A stretch of DNA of 64,000 bases, from assembly GCA_900548695.1 (NCBI GenBank), contig URLC01000003.1, positions 1 to 64,000 on the forward strand, written 5' to 3'. The position numbers and the translations under genes are program-made. The DNA comes from an uncultured Mycoplasmatota bacterium. Lineage in GTDB: Bacteria; Bacillota_I; Bacilli_A; RF39; UBA660. The notes beneath the pieces are model-generated. The model searched no databases. It saw nothing but the letters and a program-made list of their open reading frames with translations, and was not told where the DNA came from. Shown in pieces: positions 41,733 to 51,443 of the stretch (position 1 is its first letter; each line of letters begins with the position of its first letter).

Positions 41733-42199
41733 TTTACTTTTGATGCTTGTTTTACCATTTGATAATGGAACTCAGTTTCCCCGCTTGGTTCAAATCCTAA
41801 TCTATGGTATAAGTTTCCTACTGGATTTTGTTTAAAGTATTGGATATGGATATCTTCGCTTTTGTGTAATTCTATCATATCTTTTAAAATTCCTGTTCCT
41901 ATTCCTCTACCCTGATATTCTGGAATAATACAAATATTTCCTATTTCATAACTTCCGTCTTCTAGAGTTTCTCCATTAAAGAAACCAATATCTTTTCCGT
42001 TTAATTGAATAATATAGGCATTTTCTTTTACTTGGTCTATAAATTTTTTAAAATAGTTTCTTTGATCTTCTTCTATCCAATTACCCCAACATTCTTCTAC
42101 ATACTTTTTATAAGCATTTTTCTTTACTTCATAGACAAACTCATAGTCATTATGGTATTGATTATCCATATATGGTCTCATATTATATTGTTTCTTCAT
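41723..42199 (-). CDS. GNAT family acetyltransferase
   Basis: 158 aa. The acetyl-CoA loop IIPEYQGRGIGTGILKD is clear, as is the C-terminal NPVGNLYHRLGFEPSGETEFHYQM. Substrate unknown. The start is supported by an AAGGGAG ribosome site. Confidence 0.85.
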   Translation of the reverse strand: MKKQYNMRPYMDNQYHNDYEFVYEVKKNAYKKYVEECWGNWIEEDQRNYFKKFIDQVKENAYIIQLNGKDIGFFNGETLEDGSYEIGNICIIPEYQGRGIGTGILKDMIELHKSEDIHIQYFKQNPVGNLYHRLGFEPSGETEFHYQMVKQASKVNKK

Positions 42200-42336
42200 T
42201 GTTATTCTCCCTTCTAATTTTAATTTTTTCTAAAATATTGTGGTTTTTTTCATTTACCCCTTTTCTTGCATCTTCCTTTTTGTATCTTCTGATTTGATGC
42301 ATTTTTCGCTAACTTTTTTGATGTTACTTTATACGA

Positions 42337-44218
42337 TTATCTATTATATTTTAATTCTTTTACTATTTTTTTACTTTCTTCTAACATTTCTTCTTTATGA
42401 GTATTTTTATATACTTGTAATAAATCAATGATATCGTATACAGATAACCTTTCTTTTAAAAATCTTATTTCTTTTAGTTCATTATCATTTTCTATTATTA
42501 TTGGCATTAAGTCTTGATAATCTTCTTCTGTTGTTAACATATCTGTTTTAGAAGATGCCCAACGCCATGGAACTTTTTTATATCTATTTAAATATTCTAA
42601 AATCATAATCAATTGGGGCTGCCATAGAGTATTCAAAATCTAACAATATAAGTTTTCTGTCTTGGTAAATAATATTATCAAAGTGTAAGTCACCATGAAT
42701 TAGTCCAAATTTATTTTCTTTAAAATAGATATCACATAGTAATAATAATTCATCAAATAAACTATCTTTGATATTGCATTCTTTTATAAGGGTTTTTATT
42801 TTATCTTTAATAAATTTATTAAAATCATATTTTTCTACTTTCTTACTATGAAGTGGTTGTAATAAGTTAATTAAGTTTAAAATAATTTCTTTTCTTTCTT
42901 CTTCTGTTAATTTGTACCATACTTCGTATAGTGTTGGTTCTTCTATTTTTTCTAGTACTTCATACTCATAGGAAATTAATTTTTTTGTTTTATCTGCAAT
43001 ATATAATTTCGGAATATTATTACTTTTATTATTTTGATAAAATTCTATTTCGTTTTCAAATCTTTTTTCATTTTCTTTCTTTGTACAAATTCTTATTATA
43101 TAATCTTCTACTTGATATATGGTGTTGGTAAATCCTGCGGTTATTTTGTTATAGTTTTTCCCTTTTAAAAAAGGTGTGTTTTCTATAATCTTTTCTATTT
43201 CTTTATCGAAAGATTGCTCTTCTGGTGTGATTAATTCACCAATAATATCATCCATAGTTCCAATTAATTCTAAATATCTAGAAATTTCTTGTATTGTCTT
43301 TGATACTTCTTGTTCTCCTAAAGATTTTTCTTCTTCCTCATTCGTAATTATTCCTAAACTTCGTTCTAAGTTATAGTTTAACCATTCAAATCTTCCAACT
43401 AAGTTTCCACAGATAACATCATACCAATCAATATTTTTAATATCTCTTAGTTTTTGATATTCTAAAAACATGACTTTAAATTTTTCTTTGCTAAAGTTAT
43501 TGGTTAAAAATCCTGACCAAGAAAGAGCTGTTTCTAATAATTCTTGATAAGGATTTGATAGTGTTGCGGATTCCCAATCAATAATTATAGGGTTATCTTG
43601 ATTCCACATTACATTTTTAGGATCCATGTCTCTATGACAAATTGTTGATACTGCATTTGTGTCATTCAATCTTTCATTTACTCTTTTTAAGATAGAATTA
43701 TATTTTTTATAGTTTTTTAAATATTCTTCTCTATAAGACATTTTATTAAAATTTACTTCTAACGCATACCCTTCCCAGTCATATAATCTTTTATATTCTA
43801 CTCTCTCTTCTGTTAAACCTAATTTTTGATAATCTAGATTATGAATCTTAGCAAGTACTGTTCCAATCTTTTTACAATGTTCTACTGTAATCTCTTCATC
43901 CGATAATGTTTTTCCTTCTACATAATCAAATACCATGTAGTAAGTATTTTCAAATTCTGTTAAATAGTTTCCATCTATAGAGATAGCACAGGATACTGGG
44001 ATATTATTTTCTTTTACTAGGTTAGATATCTTTTCTGATACTATAAAGTTATGGTAGGCTTCTTCTCTATTCATTACTTCTTTATTTAGTACTTTTATAG
44101 CATAAGTTGCTGTTGTAGTTTTTACTTTAAACATTCTATGCATTAGGCCACCAGATAATTTTTCTATATCTATTACTGTTCCTAATTGGTATTTTGTACA
44201 GAAAGCTTCTATGTTCAT
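42337..44218 (-). pseudogene. tandem APH/choline-kinase-like protein, frameshifted
   Basis: Two fused phosphotransferase domains. The first has CHRDMDPKNVMW...IIIDWES, the second IHGDLHFDNIIY...LLDFEYS. The frame ends with APIDYDFRIFK at 42584, but the missing family C-terminus (RYKKVPWRWAS...EERL-type helix, 'YDIIDLLQVYK') continues in the +1 frame to 42337. Removing one A near 42594 would fuse them into about 626 aa. It may be a true mutation, a sequencing indel or recoding at AAA-TAG. Probable small-molecule kinase. Confidence 0.8.
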
Positions 44219-44258
44219 ATTATCACGTCCTTTTATTCTATAAACTTTCCTTTATTTC

Positions 44259-45014
44259 TTACTTTGCTTTTGGGACATCATATAGTCCTTCTTCTTTACA
44301 AATTGCATTAATTTTACCTTTTGCCTCTTTGATTGGAGTTCCTCCACTGTTATTATCCAAAGCTAATTCAATTTCATAGGAGCCCTTTTCATCTATCTCT
44401 TGTAGTCGGTCGACTACCCCCATTAATGTGTTATACTGATAATCATTCATACCTGATGGTAGCCAAACTGGAATAGTGTACTTATCACATAACTGAACAA
44501 TTATATTTCCCTTTTCTAATGCTTCATATTGCCAAGCTGGACCATCCCATTCTGATTCTTTAGAATCTTTATCATATAAATAATTGTAAATATTTAAAAC
44601 TGACCTACTATGGTCTATCCAAGAGTAAACACTTATCATTTTATCTTTTGTAATTACTACTGCCGCTCCATCTAAAGATTTACTATAGAACTCTTCTAAA
44701 TCAAAAATACTATTTTCATATTCTATCTCTTGTTTTAGTAGTTCTTTATCTGTAATAACTTCTACTGGGTATTTCACTTCTTTTACTCCGTCTAGCATTA
44801 TAGTATCATAATCAACTCCTGCTAAAATAAAAGCTACACTAGTGTCTCTTACAGTAACGGCTATATTCTTATCAATTTTAGCACCAACCCAGTTTTCTTT
44901 CAAATATTCTAAGTCGCTTATCGTTGGTACAAATTTTAAAACTTTTCTTAAAGCTATGTCATCTTCTTCAGTAATTTCATTTGTAGTTTTTATATATAGT
45001 TTTGGTTCTTCCAT
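44259..45014 (-). CDS. hypothetical protein (251 aa)
   Basis: Alpha/beta protein with EITEEDDIALRKVLKFVPTISDLEYLKENW and a DNNSGGTPIKEAKGKINAIC C-terminus. No family recognised. It sits 16 bp after the 279-aa gene in a run of minus-strand host genes. Confidence 0.65.
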   Translation of the reverse strand: MEEPKLYIKTTNEITEEDDIALRKVLKFVPTISDLEYLKENWVGAKIDKNIAVTVRDTSVAFILAGVDYDTIMLDGVKEVKYPVEVITDKELLKQEIEYENSIFDLEEFYSKSLDGAAVVITKDKMISVYSWIDHSRSVLNIYNYLYDKDSKESEWDGPAWQYEALEKGNIIVQLCDKYTIPVWLPSGMNDYQYNTLMGVVDRLQEIDEKGSYEIELALDNNSGGTPIKEAKGKINAICKEEGLYDVPKAK

Positions 45015-45030
45015 TCTGCACCTACTTTTT

Positions 45031-45870
45031 TCATTCTACAATTATTTTACCATCGATATTACATATATAACAATCCGGTAATTTTTCTTTTATATGTTTT
45101 AGAGAGTCTTTATTTTGTTCTAGTTTTCTTCCTACTAATACTCCTTCAATTAAAGAAGAAGGCAGTCCAAACATAATAGCAGATTCTCTATCTGTTGTTG
45201 TTGCATCTTTATTAAATCTTAATTCTAAAAATTTTGGATAATAGCGATAATCTAAGAATTCTTTTAATGTTTCTTCGTCTAACTCTGTATTCCAAACATC
45301 TGCTTTTATCATTTCTTTTGCATAATCGCTTTCCATATTTAAAATAAAAGCAATCTGTCTTTTATCTGATACTAGACTTGGTAAAAATGTTACTTCTTTT
45401 GTCTTTTCTGCCCAGTAGGTCCAAATATTTTCATCATTATTTATCTTTTCCGTTTCTTCATCAAATTTATGATATGGAATCATTTTAGATACTTCTTTTG
45501 AACCTGGCCCTCTACCAATGGTATAAGTAATTGTTACTCCACTGTAATTAATAATATAATCTTTTAGTAAGATATCTTCTTGTATGTTCCACATACCAAT
45601 ACTATTTTTTATTTTATTTTTACCTTCACTATTTCCTGTAAAATCTATTGCAACAAAGCCATGTTTTACTATCCAATCAAAGTTATCTAATAGTCCTGGT
45701 ATCCCATGCATATAAGTTCCTTTTTTTAGTTTTACTTCTTCTCCTACATGATATTTATTTTTCTTTATTTCTTCCTTTTTATAAAATAAATCAATATTAT
45801 TTAACACTAATTCTAATGCTTTTCCTTGAAATGTCTTTTTTGCATATTCTATGTATCTTTCTTTATTCAT
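45031..45870 (-). CDS. hypothetical protein, possibly ADP-ribosyltransferase-like
   Basis: 279 aa with a GAGGTG ribosome site. GTYMHGIPG, then a WIVKHGFVAIDF segment 15 residues later, recalls the H-G...(I)L-x-x-G pattern of ART-fold proteins; the C-terminus has FGLPSSLIEGVLVGRK. Catalytic Glu not assignable. Tentative. Confidence 0.55.
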   Translation of the reverse strand: MNKERYIEYAKKTFQGKALELVLNNIDLFYKKEEIKKNKYHVGEEVKLKKGTYMHGIPGLLDNFDWIVKHGFVAIDFTGNSEGKNKIKNSIGMWNIQEDILLKDYIINYSGVTITYTIGRGPGSKEVSKMIPYHKFDEETEKINNDENIWTYWAEKTKEVTFLPSLVSDKRQIAFILNMESDYAKEMIKADVWNTELDEETLKEFLDYRYYPKFLELRFNKDATTTDRESAIMFGLPSSLIEGVLVGRKLEQNKDSLKHIKEKLPDCYICNIDGKIIVE

Positions 45871-45883
45871 ATTATCACCTCTT

Positions 45884-46399
45884 TTATAAATCTATTTTTA
45901 CAATTACTCCTTCTACTTCTTTATTAAACTTTTTCCAAGTAGTTTTTTCTATTACTTTAAATCCTACACTTTCAAATACTTTTAATGTATTTTCTCTATC
46001 TATTTCAAAATTATCATATAGACTTTTAATGCCTTGTTTTTTTGCAAAATTACATAGTAGTTTTAAGCCCTCTTTGGCATAACCATTTCTTCTTTTTGAT
46101 GCTTCTATTAAAATGCCACATTCATACCTATTATCATTTTCGTTATATTGATAGTTTACATATCCTACAAATTCATTTTTTACATCATCTTTTAAATAAG
46201 CAAAGAAGATGTTTTTGTCTTTTCTTTTATTATATTTTTCTTGCCATTTTTCTTCTTTAAAATCAATGCATCCTGTTTCATAATAATATCCAGAATAATT
46301 TACATCATACCCTGCATTATAATTCATAGTATCTTTATCGCTTAATAATTTTTCTTCATACCAATAATCTTTTAACTTTGGAATATATAACTTTAACAT
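45884..46399 (-). CDS. GNAT family acetyltransferase
   Basis: 171 aa. GYVNYQYNENDNRYECGILI then ASKRRNGYAKEGLKLLCNFA (acetyl-CoA loop) and FESVGFKVIEKT. Probably RimJ-type; substrate unknown. Follows the next GNAT gene by 3 bp. Confidence 0.82.
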   Translation of the reverse strand: MLKLYIPKLKDYWYEEKLLSDKDTMNYNAGYDVNYSGYYYETGCIDFKEEKWQEKYNKRKDKNIFFAYLKDDVKNEFVGYVNYQYNENDNRYECGILIEASKRRNGYAKEGLKLLCNFAKKQGIKSLYDNFEIDRENTLKVFESVGFKVIEKTTWKKFNKEVEGVIVKIDL

Positions 46400-46402
46400 A
46401 AT

Positions 46403-46870
46403 TTACCTTTTAAAACTAAATATTCCATCTTTAAAATCATTGTTTTTATTGGTATATCCATCTATTACATTTTTCCAAAATTTATAAGCTATCTCATTTC
46501 CTTTTGATGGTGATACTTCCCAGGAATCTTGATATAAATCAAAACACATAAAAGCTACTTTCTTTCCTATCTTATTTCTTCTATATTTAGGAATTATCAT
46601 AAATTCTGCAATACTGTGTCCTTCTTTGGTGTGCTGCATATAAGTATTAATCATGACAAAACCTAATAATTTATTTGATTCTTGTTCTCTAATAAAAAAG
46701 GCATCTCTATTATTATCTGTAAAATAGTTATCAAAATATTTATATTCAAATATAGCCTCATCATTCATTTCATTACCATCAGTTAGACTTTCTTCAAATA
46801 AAGAATATTCTAATAATCTATATAATGTAGCTTTTTTATCTATTCCTACTCTTTCTAATTTTATATTCAT
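46403..46870 (-). CDS. GNAT family acetyltransferase
   Basis: 155 aa from ATG 46870 (GGAGG just upstream; the longer frame starts inside the terminator). Contains MINTYMQHTKEGHSIAEFMIIPKYRRNKIGKK and FWKNVIDGYT. Substrate unknown. Tandem with another GNAT gene. Confidence 0.82.
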   Translation of the reverse strand: MNIKLERVGIDKKATLYRLLEYSLFEESLTDGNEMNDEAIFEYKYFDNYFTDNNRDAFFIREQESNKLLGFVMINTYMQHTKEGHSIAEFMIIPKYRRNKIGKKVAFMCFDLYQDSWEVSPSKGNEIAYKFWKNVIDGYTNKNNDFKDGIFSFKR

Positions 46871-46885
46871 ATGTCCTCCTATAAA

Positions 46886-46912
46886 CAAAAAGACTCTCTA
46901 AATAGAGAGCCT
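46886..46912 (-). terminator. terminator after the 26-aa reading frame
   Basis: GGCTCTCTA / TAGAGAGTC stem with five T on the minus strand, 15 bp before the acetyltransferase start. It ends the small transcript from 47036 or attenuates the GNAT genes. Confidence 0.8.
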
Positions 46913-46932
46913 AATCACATTAAAAATTATTT

Positions 46933-47013
46933 TTATACGATTAAAAGAAGTGTGATTTCTCCACTATTTATTTTGTTGATATAATTTTTCTTGATTGATT
47001 TTACCATGTTCAT
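46933..47013 (-). CDS. 26-aa leader or independent small protein
   Basis: MNMVKSIKKNYINKINSGEI..., a basic N-terminus then a hydrophobic end (TLLLIV). It has AAAGGAG before two close ATG codons, a consensus promoter 20 bp upstream and a terminator downstream, i.e. a complete small transcription unit. Its last part pairs in part with its own ribosome region (GTGTGAT / ATCACAC), which could hide the start. Role unknown. Confidence 0.6.
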   Translation of the reverse strand: MNMVKSIKKNYINKINSGEITLLLIV

Positions 47014-47035
47014 CACACTCCTTTCTTTTGGCAAT

Positions 47036-47063
47036 ATTATACCTTATTTTTATTATTTGTCAA
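47036..47063 (-). promoter_or_regulatory. strong promoter before the 26-aa frame
   Basis: TTGACA, 16 bp, TATAAT on the minus strand, directly behind the glmS stop codon. Confidence 0.85.
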
Positions 47064-48836
47064 TTATTCCACGGTAACACTTTTCGCAAGGTTCTTTGGT
47101 TTATCGATATCACAACCTCTTAATTTTGCAGTTTCATAGGCAATTAGTTGTAGAGTTGGTACAATTAATATTGGTTGGAAATATGGACTTATTTTGGGTA
47201 CTACAATTTGGATTTTTTGATTTTCCCAAGGTTCATTACTAATGATAATCGCTTTAGCTCCACGGGATTTTACTTCTTCAATATTTGATATAGTTTTTTC
47301 TTTGATGGAATCATCTGTTATGATAGAAAAAACTGGCATTCCTTCTTCGATTAAGGAAATTGTTCCATGTTTTAATTCTCCTGCTTGATAAGCTTCACTA
47401 TGGATATAGGATACTTCTTTTAGTTTTAGACTTCCTTCTTGTGACGTTGCATAATCTATTTTTCTTCCTATAAAGAAAATATCTTCTTTATTATAAATTT
47501 CTTTAGCAACCTTTTTATACTCATCTCGTCTATCTAATACTTCTTTAATTAGTCTTGGTAGTTTTTCTGCTTCTTCTAATACTTTATCATTTTCTTTTAC
47601 TAATCCTTTAGTTAAGGCAGTTTTATAAGCAAGTAATGCCATAATACCAACTTGTAAGATGTATGCTTTTGTAGTTGCGACTGCAATTTCTGGTCCTGCT
47701 TCTATAAATATTTGGTCATCACTTTCTCTAGCAATTGTTGATGTTTTGACATTGACGATTGCTAAAGTTTTAACATTATTTTCTTTTGCCTTTCTCATAG
47801 CAGCGATAGTGTCTGCTGTTTCTCCTGATTGAGAAATTAATATTACTAGTGTCTTTCTATCATAAATAACATTTTTATAACGATATTCGCTAGCAACATC
47901 TATTTCTACTTTAGTATTAGCATATTCTTCTAATAATGTTTTTCCAATCATTCCTGCATACATAGCAGAACCACATGCTACTATATGTATTCCTTCATAT
48001 TTTGTTAAATCTGGTAATTTATCTAAATCTTCTAAATATGGTTTAAATGTTTTTTCTAAGACTACTGGTTCTTCCATTATTTCTTTTAACATGTAATGGT
48101 CATAACCACATTTATCTTTGGCATCTTTCTCCATATTAGTTGTTTGTATTTGTTTTTCTACTTCTTTTTTATCTTTTGTTATTTCTACTTTATCTTTTGA
48201 AATTTTAGCAATTTCATTTTCTTCTAATAAGAAATATTTATTAGTATAATCTATGATTGCTGCTATGTCGCTAGCAATAAAGTTTTCATCTTCTCCTAAT
48301 CCTACAATTAATGGTGAATCTTTTCTTACTGCATATAGACAATCACTACCTTGGAAAAGTATTCCTAAAGCATAGGATCCTTTTATTTCTTTTAGAGCTT
48401 TATCAATAGCTTCTATTTGGTTATTTTCATAATACTTATTAATTAGAGCCGCTACTACTTCTGTATCTGTTTCACTATTAAAAGATATTCCTTCTTTTTT
48501 TAATTTTTCTCTTAACTCTTCCGCATTTTCAATAATACCATTATGTACTAAAGTAACTTTTTTTACAATATGAGGATGAGCATTATTTTCTGTTGGTTTC
48601 CCATGTGTTGCCCATCTCGTATGAGCAATTCCTAAATGACTTGATATTAACTCTTTACATTTTAATTTTTCTTCTAAGTTTACTATTTTTCCAACACTCT
48701 TAATAACTTCTATTTCATCTTTGTTTTTTAAAGCGATTCCTGCTGAATCGTATCCTCTATATTCAAGACTTTTTAGTCCATTTATTAAAATTTCTATTGG
48801 ACTTTCTTTTCCAATATATCCAATAATTCCACACAT
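47064..48836 (-). CDS. glmS: glutamine-fructose-6-phosphate aminotransferase
   Basis: 590 aa. Makes glucosamine-6-phosphate from fructose-6-phosphate and glutamine, the entry to peptidoglycan precursors. N-terminal nucleophile Cys2 (MCGIIGYIG), glutaminase motifs SHLGIAHTRWATHG and HNGIIEN, two SIS sugar domains (ACGSAMYAGMIGK, LISQSGETADT, GRKIDYATSQEGSLKLKE) and the ending KNLAKSVTVE. Controlled by the upstream ribozyme. GlmS is usually near 600 aa, so it is complete. Confidence 0.97.
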   Translation of the reverse strand: MCGIIGYIGKESPIEILINGLKSLEYRGYDSAGIALKNKDEIEVIKSVGKIVNLEEKLKCKELISSHLGIAHTRWATHGKPTENNAHPHIVKKVTLVHNGIIENAEELREKLKKEGISFNSETDTEVVAALINKYYENNQIEAIDKALKEIKGSYALGILFQGSDCLYAVRKDSPLIVGLGEDENFIASDIAAIIDYTNKYFLLEENEIAKISKDKVEITKDKKEVEKQIQTTNMEKDAKDKCGYDHYMLKEIMEEPVVLEKTFKPYLEDLDKLPDLTKYEGIHIVACGSAMYAGMIGKTLLEEYANTKVEIDVASEYRYKNVIYDRKTLVILISQSGETADTIAAMRKAKENNVKTLAIVNVKTSTIARESDDQIFIEAGPEIAVATTKAYILQVGIMALLAYKTALTKGLVKENDKVLEEAEKLPRLIKEVLDRRDEYKKVAKEIYNKEDIFFIGRKIDYATSQEGSLKLKEVSYIHSEAYQAGELKHGTISLIEEGMPVFSIITDDSIKEKTISNIEEVKSRGAKAIIISNEPWENQKIQIVVPKISPYFQPILIVPTLQLIAYETAKLRGCDIDKPKNLAKSVTVE

Positions 48837-48904
48837 AATTATTTTCCTCCATGTTAAAAACTATTGTGGTGATATATATATTGTTGTAAGATTGATTTTA
48901 CTTT

Positions 48905-49005
48905 TTGCTATATATCTAACGAAGCACATCTCCGCAGTAGCATCCGCCGAATCTTTCGATTACTACTGTCCTCGTCAACTTTAAAAGTCCTGGCGCTCAA
49001 ATGAA
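48905..49005 (-). ncRNA. glmS self-cleaving ribozyme
   Basis: On the minus strand, AGCGCCAG at the expected cleavage point (between 48997 and 48996), then TTGACGAGGACAG, ATCGAAAGATTCGGCGGATG and a GGAGATGTGC segment match the glmS ribozyme core. It lies in the 5' leader of glmS. Glucosamine-6-phosphate triggers cleavage and lowers glmS mRNA. Confidence 0.95.
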
Positions 49006-49036
49006 CTTACTCCTTCCTACTATCCATTCTATTTTT

Positions 49037-49065
49037 ATTATAACAAAAGTAATTTTTATTTTCAA
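49037..49065 (-). promoter_or_regulatory. glmS promoter
   Basis: TTGAAA, 17 bp, TATAAT on the minus strand, about 30-40 bp before the ribozyme cleavage site. Confidence 0.85.
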
Positions 49066-49071
49066 ACAACA

Positions 49072-49103
49072 AAAAAAGACACCTTATTCTCCTAAGGTAT
49101 CTA
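49072..49103 (-). terminator. terminator of the AAA+ gene
   Basis: GATACCTTA / TAAGGTGTC stem with a seven-T run on the minus strand; it overlaps the last codons. Confidence 0.85.
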
Positions 49104-50058
49104 GTGAATCATAAATATTTTTTGAACTTTGACATGCTGATATTTCGTCTTTAAATATTTTATCAAACTCAGGAAGAGATTTATTAATGACATCTTGATA
49201 AATATTTTTACTATTTACAATAGCTTTTCTAAAGTCTAAAACATTTACTTCACTTCTATTATCAAATAAAGCGTTAGAAAAAGCTTGTTGAACAATAGTT
49301 AGAGAAACGTCTGGATAACGTGATCCAATTTCATAGATTCTTTTATATTCACTGGTAATATCTGTAATAAACTCCATCATCTTTCTTTGGACAAACGGTG
49401 TATATAACATTTTAGCACCAGTTCTTTTTTCTATTTTAGGTAGTGTTCCAATTAGTATTTGAATATTTTCTTCTCTTGTTGGTTCATTAATTTCTACTTT
49501 TTGGAAACGTCTCACAAAAGCTTTATCTCTTAAAATGTAACGTTCATATTCTTCTGTTGTTGTTGCACCTATAACTTTAATATCACCACGGTCTAAAGCG
49601 GGTTTAAACATATTGGCAAAGTCTAAGGCTTCCCCTTTGGTTCCCATTAACGTATGAATTTCATCTATAAATAATATTAGTTTTGTTTTACTTTTTAATT
49701 CATCTATTAAAGTTTGAATTTTTGCTTCACCAGTTACTGGATCTACTCCTAATAGGGCTGATGTATTTACTTTGATTACTTGATATCCTTTTAAAACATC
49801 AGGTACAAGTTCTTTTTGTATTCTATAAGCCAAACCTTCTACTGTTGCAGTTTTACCAACACCAGGCTTACCAATTAAGACCGCTGATTTATCAGGGGTT
49901 AATAATATTAAAATTAATTGTTTAATTTGCTCATCACGACCGATAGCAGGATTGGTTATATAATCTTTATTTTGAAAATTTTCTCCATAGTTTTCTAAGA
50001 TACTAATACGTTTCTTTTTTATATCAAAAGGCTCACTATTTGTTATGTTTTCGTTCAT
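49084..50058 (-). CDS. single-module Clp-type AAA+ ATPase
   Basis: 324 aa from ATG 50058 (AGGAG upstream). Matches the first AAA+ module of ClpA/ClpB/ClpC: NPAIGRDEQIKQLILIL, Walker A GKPGVGKTA, Walker B LFIDEIH, VIGATTTEEYERYI (sensor) and RRFQKVEI with arginine finger. There is no N-domain, second AAA module or IGF/IGL ClpP loop. It is about a third of ClpB length and appears complete with its own ribosome site and terminator. Partner unknown. Confidence 0.85.
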   Translation of the reverse strand: MNENITNSEPFDIKKKRISILENYGENFQNKDYITNPAIGRDEQIKQLILILLTPDKSAVLIGKPGVGKTATVEGLAYRIQKELVPDVLKGYQVIKVNTSALLGVDPVTGEAKIQTLIDELKSKTKLILFIDEIHTLMGTKGEALDFANMFKPALDRGDIKVIGATTTEEYERYILRDKAFVRRFQKVEINEPTREENIQILIGTLPKIEKRTGAKMLYTPFVQRKMMEFITDITSEYKRIYEIGSRYPDVSLTIVQQAFSNALFDNRSEVNVLDFRKAIVNSKNIYQDVINKSLPEFDKIFKDEISACQSSKNIYDSLDTLGE

Positions 50059-50174
50059 TATGATCACTCCTAACAGTATTATTATAACATTAATAGTTCA
50101 TCGTTACTATTATTTTTAATTTATGGTATCAAAATTCAATAGTAATGAACAATCCTCAAAAATATCTATTATCA

Positions 50175-50831
50175 CTACTTTATTATTTCGTTTGGTACTG
50201 ATTTCTCATTTTTTATGTAATTAATATCCTCAATAGCTTTATCTATATTAAAGATACCATTTCCTACTGGATAATATACTGAGTAGTAAATAAAGCTATC
50301 TTTTTTAAATTGTTTTTTGCGAACTTCTGAGACTTTTATTTTTTCATTTAACACAATTGAAGAAACTTGGTTACCAAAAAGAATTATTTTTTCTGGTTTT
50401 ACTATTTCCATTTCTTTTTTAAATAGTTTTAAATAGCTTTTATAGACTTCATCTTTTAGTGGTCTAGCATCTAGTTGCGTACACTTGGCTAGATTAGTTA
50501 TATAACAATTTTCATCAGCTATAGCTTGATAAACTTTTTCACTAAATTCTTTGGTCCAATCTTGCTTTTTTTTACTTTGAATTTCTTCGTAGAGATCTTT
50601 TTTAATAATATTTAATTGATAAAATAATTTCCAAACATTTTTAGTACCTAGCCATGGGTATCTAGGTCCATTCCACTCTTTAGTAGCAGCAATATTACCA
50701 GCTGTTGGATTCATAAACACAAAACATAGTTTAGGATTTTTAGTTTTTCCACCAAAGTAGATGGAATTTAAACTCTTATCTCCATATTTTTTTTGGAGTT
50801 TATCATATTTTTCATATAATTCTTCAAGCAT
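50175..50831 (-). CDS. uracil-DNA glycosylase superfamily protein
   Basis: 218 aa from ATG 50831 (a GTG at 50867 would overlap the upstream gene). LCFVFMNPTAGNIA corresponds to the glycosylase motif around the catalytic loop, and ILFGNQVSSIVL to the second conserved strand; YITNLAKCTQLDARPL lies between. No Cys cluster for an Fe-S site is clear. The fold assignment is good, the substrate uncertain. Confidence 0.7.
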   Translation of the reverse strand: MLEELYEKYDKLQKKYGDKSLNSIYFGGKTKNPKLCFVFMNPTAGNIAATKEWNGPRYPWLGTKNVWKLFYQLNIIKKDLYEEIQSKKKQDWTKEFSEKVYQAIADENCYITNLAKCTQLDARPLKDEVYKSYLKLFKKEMEIVKPEKIILFGNQVSSIVLNEKIKVSEVRKKQFKKDSFIYYSVYYPVGNGIFNIDKAIEDINYIKNEKSVPNEIIK

Positions 50832-50838
50832 ATTGTCA

Positions 50839-51378
50839 CTACTTTCTTTTTTCTTTCTTCTTGTCACATATTTCTTTATATGTTTTCTTCATGTATTCTT
50901 TATTTAATATATAGTTTTCACCGTATCTAGATAAATCTGTGAATACTTGTTCATAAAACTTGGCTGTTTTTTCATGAACCGGTGAAAAATCAATGTGGTC
51001 ATACCAATATTGTAAGGGCATGGTTTGATTAAATTTTTCTTTGTTGTAGGTTTTTCCAGCAGCAATTCTATCACAAATACTTTCTACCACATATTTATAA
51101 GGCATCATGATTGGGACTTCGTCCACCCAATATTCTGGATGATGGGGATTACGACCTTTATGATGAAGCCAAGCTTCACTTTTTCCAGTTTTTCTTTTAC
51201 ATTCAGAAATAGGGGAATATTTGCCGACATAGTACTTAGCGCCTTCCAAAAATTCAGTTTTGGAATATTTGGATAAGTCGTGTGTTAATCCTCGCCAATA
51301 CAAACCACATTTAAAACACATACTCATTACTTTTAAACGATGAGAAGTTATGGTTATAAAGTGTTTTATAACATGCAT
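50839..51378 (-). CDS. DUF5662 family protein (host copy)
   Basis: 179 aa. Same family as the phage gene at 30709: FKCGLYWRGLTHDLSKYSKTEF, WLHHKGRNPHHPEYW and PYKYVVESICDRIAAGK. His/Asp residues suggest a metal-dependent hydrolase. Next to the UDG-fold gene, hinting at nucleotide or DNA metabolism; inference only. Confidence 0.8.
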   Translation of the reverse strand: MHVIKHFITITSHRLKVMSMCFKCGLYWRGLTHDLSKYSKTEFLEGAKYYVGKYSPISECKRKTGKSEAWLHHKGRNPHHPEYWVDEVPIMMPYKYVVESICDRIAAGKTYNKEKFNQTMPLQYWYDHIDFSPVHEKTAKFYEQVFTDLSRYGENYILNKEYMKKTYKEICDKKKEKRK

Positions 51379-51412
51379 TTTTTACACCCCACTTTCATTT
51401 CTTTATTATACC

Positions 51413-51440
51413 ATAAAAAAACATGACTTTCATCATGCTT
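51413..51440 (-). terminator. terminator of the ASST-thioredoxin operon
   Basis: GCATGA / TCATGT stem with a seven-T run on the minus strand, just after the thioredoxin-like gene. Confidence 0.8.
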
Positions 51441-51443
51441 TTC

